Below are positions 5,643 through 6,873 of a stretch of DNA of 6,873 nt, one piece after another (within the stretch, counting starts at the first letter, position 1; every line of letters starts with the position of its first letter). This DNA comes from Candidatus Caenarcanales bacterium. GTDB taxonomy: Bacteria; Cyanobacteriota; Vampirovibrionia; LMEP-6097. The notes beneath the pieces were generated by a model. The model was not told the DNA's origin. It did no database searches and saw only the letters and a list, made by a program, of their open reading frames with translations. Position numbers and translations under genes: made by a program. Where the stretch lies: NCBI GenBank assembly GCA_021299565.1, contig JAJTHA010000143.1, forward strand, positions 1 to 6,873. The letters are read 5' to 3'.

Positions 5643-6781
5643 TAAAACAACTCAAAGCCATTCCACCTAAAACACTCGCCCCAAAAGCGATAGAACTGCT
5701 GGCGAGGCACAACACTATAAATGCTGAAACTTGGCAAGAAGCAATTCGCGCCACCTCAATTTCTGATTTTATTAATTCTGAAATGATCAAGCCTTGTAAT
5801 AAAACCTTCTCAGGTGAATTAAGAAGCTTACATGGAAACAGAATTTTATTGCAGTTTATAGATAGATTGATTCGGTTAACTATCAAGCCAGAGACACAGT
5901 TAAAAAACCTAAATGATTTTGATAGTTTTTGTATGAATTTCAAAGAGCAAGCACATGAACTTATCAAGACTATGTCTGATGAAAATATGCCGGCATTTAA
6001 GGCAGCAATATCCAATTTATTTTCTCGAACAATTAAGAATCAGTTTGATTCATCAATTAATTTAAGTGCTTTTAAATATATGCAAGCTTTGGCAAATTTT
6101 ATTGGCGATAAGTTTATAGAGAGTAACTCTGATCTAATAGTTAATACTGAGGATGCATTTTTCAGGAAAGCAGCTTCAAAATTAAGGTATGCGAGTTTGA
6201 CTTTGAAGCCTTTGATACAGGCTCACCAAGATCCTATTAACTGTGAGGAGCTAAAAGCAAAAATTCTTATCGATTTCATGTACAAAAATCTTTCGGCATT
6301 TACCAAAAATGAAATAGAGGCAATTAGTTGTTTGGCTAGCAAAAAAGATATACAAGCGATTAATGTGATGATGCTTAAACTAAGACCTGAATTAGCTGAT
6401 TTATTTAATGAGCAATATCAAATTAAAGAAATAGATGAGAAAAGATATTTGATAGCTCCAGAAAATTTTTCTAGAAATTTTCTGGATTTTGATTTACATG
6501 CAGGTCTTGAAAGTTTATCAAAGTATTTTGATACATCTAAAGATCTTTTGATATTTGATAGTTGGGGGCATAATCAATATCCGCGATTTGTTAGTGATAT
6601 TTTAAAAGAACCTAAGGGCTATTATTATTTCTTGCAAGATATTGAAATCCCAAAATCACAAATTTGTAAGTATCCAGATAGAACGCCTTATGTCAATGAA
6701 GAGTTTTTGCAAATATTTTCTAGAGGCGTGGTTTCTAAAGGCAAATTTTACTTAAATTCAAGTCCCATTGTGCTAAATTAA
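5639..6781 (+). CDS. Hypothetical protein, coupled second gene of the run
   Basis: I do not recognise this 380-residue protein. It lacks a signal peptide and membrane segments. The first 250 residues read as a succession of amphipathic helices, much like an all-helical scaffold, without a clear sequence repeat. From about residue 260 it becomes richer in Asp, Phe and Tyr, with LLIFDSWGHNQYPRFV at 303-318 and a Tyr-rich stretch near 328-331 (YYYF at 329-332 or close by), suggesting a second, mixed domain. The start is a TTG that overlaps the preceding stop as TTGA, supported by an AAGGA nine bases upstream. The overlap implies coupled translation with the 4767 gene. A secreted protein gene starts 12 bases after its stop, so the run probably continues past the window. 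No function can be given. Confidence 0.8.
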   Translation: MIKQLKAIPPKTLAPKAIELLARHNTINAETWQEAIRATSISDFINSEMIKPCNKTFSGELRSLHGNRILLQFIDRLIRLTIKPETQLKNLNDFDSFCMNFKEQAHELIKTMSDENMPAFKAAISNLFSRTIKNQFDSSINLSAFKYMQALANFIGDKFIESNSDLIVNTEDAFFRKAASKLRYASLTLKPLIQAHQDPINCEELKAKILIDFMYKNLSAFTKNEIEAISCLASKKDIQAINVMMLKLRPELADLFNEQYQIKEIDEKRYLIAPENFSRNFLDFDLHAGLESLSKYFDTSKDLLIFDSWGHNQYPRFVSDILKEPKGYYYFLQDIEIPKSQICKYPDRTPYVNEEFLQIFSRGVVSKGKFYLNSSPIVLN

Positions 6782-6793
6782 ACATCTAGTATT

Positions 6794-6873
6794 ATGAAAA
6801 AATATATTCTATTGATTTGCGCTTTGTCATTTGCTTCTGTCTCTGCAACTGTCACTAAAGAAAGTAATTTAAG
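6794..6873 (+). CDS. Secreted protein, N-terminus only (cut by window end)
   Basis: Only the first 26 codons are in the window. They encode a textbook Sec signal peptide: a basic start MKKY, a hydrophobic core ILLICALSFA, and a probable signal peptidase I site after VSA at residue 18, leaving a mature protein beginning TVTKES. The Cys at residue 9 is preceded by Ile rather than Gly, Ala or Ser, so a lipoprotein site is unlikely. The ATG follows the preceding stop by 12 bases without a clear ribosome binding site, which fits a third gene in the same transcription unit. The mature domain lies outside the window, so the function is unknown. Confidence 0.75.
   Translation, partial: MKKYILLICALSFASVSATVTKESNL

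Noticed and set aside
5623..6015. 130-residue - strand frame opposite the start of the 5639 gene
   Set aside because: It is the shadow of a coupled + strand gene with a ribosome binding site, and it has a Ser/Ile/Leu/Cys-rich composition typical of antisense frames.
1..6873. CRISPR arrays, tRNA or rRNA genes, riboswitches, transposase or integrase genes
   Set aside because: I looked on both strands and found no regularly spaced repeats, tRNA-like cloverleaf, rRNA segment, or recognisable transposase or integrase reading frame.

Overview
The window is about 35% GC bacterial chromosome with normal bacterial codon use. It carries two fragments of core gene clusters, rplD-rplW (ribosomal proteins L4 and L23) and atpA (F1 ATPase alpha subunit), set among accessory or unrecognised genes. 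The AtpA and L4/L23 sequences are clearly bacterial. A non-photosynthetic relative of the cyanobacteria (Melainabacteria/Vampirovibrionia) or another candidate-phylum lineage is a guess from overall feel, not a demonstrated placement.

Layout. Bases 1-161 hold no recognisable gene, but 64-94 is a near copy of the last ten codons of rplW. A complete YhcG/DUF1016-family PD-(D/E)XK nuclease gene follows on the + strand (162-1196). Three bases later comes the stop codon of rplW (1200-1493, - strand), with rplD (1514-2158, - strand) upstream of it in the same transcription unit. The nuclease gene therefore sits where rplB would normally follow rplW, bracketed by a 31-bp imperfect direct repeat of the rplW 3' end. 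On the other side, rplC is absent from its usual place upstream of rplD. That place is taken by a 359-bp gene-free stretch with a probable rplD promoter and a 90-bp multi-hairpin palindromic element of dispersed-repeat type.

An unrecognised, cysteine-free, helix-rich protein gene (2518-3144, +) follows, and its stop codon overlaps the stop of atpA (3141-4661, -). atpA stands alone, without atpH, atpG or other ATP synthase genes beside it. Divergent from atpA is a tight run of + strand genes: two unrecognised proteins joined by a TTGA stop/start overlap (4767-5642 and 5639-6781), then the first 26 codons of a secreted protein with a clear signal peptide (6794 to the window end).

The main point of interest is the nuclease gene at the 3' end of rplW with its duplicated target-like repeat. 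It looks like a minimal integration that rebuilt the ribosomal gene's end. The broken-up S10 and ATP synthase clusters suggest a genome that has been heavily rearranged.
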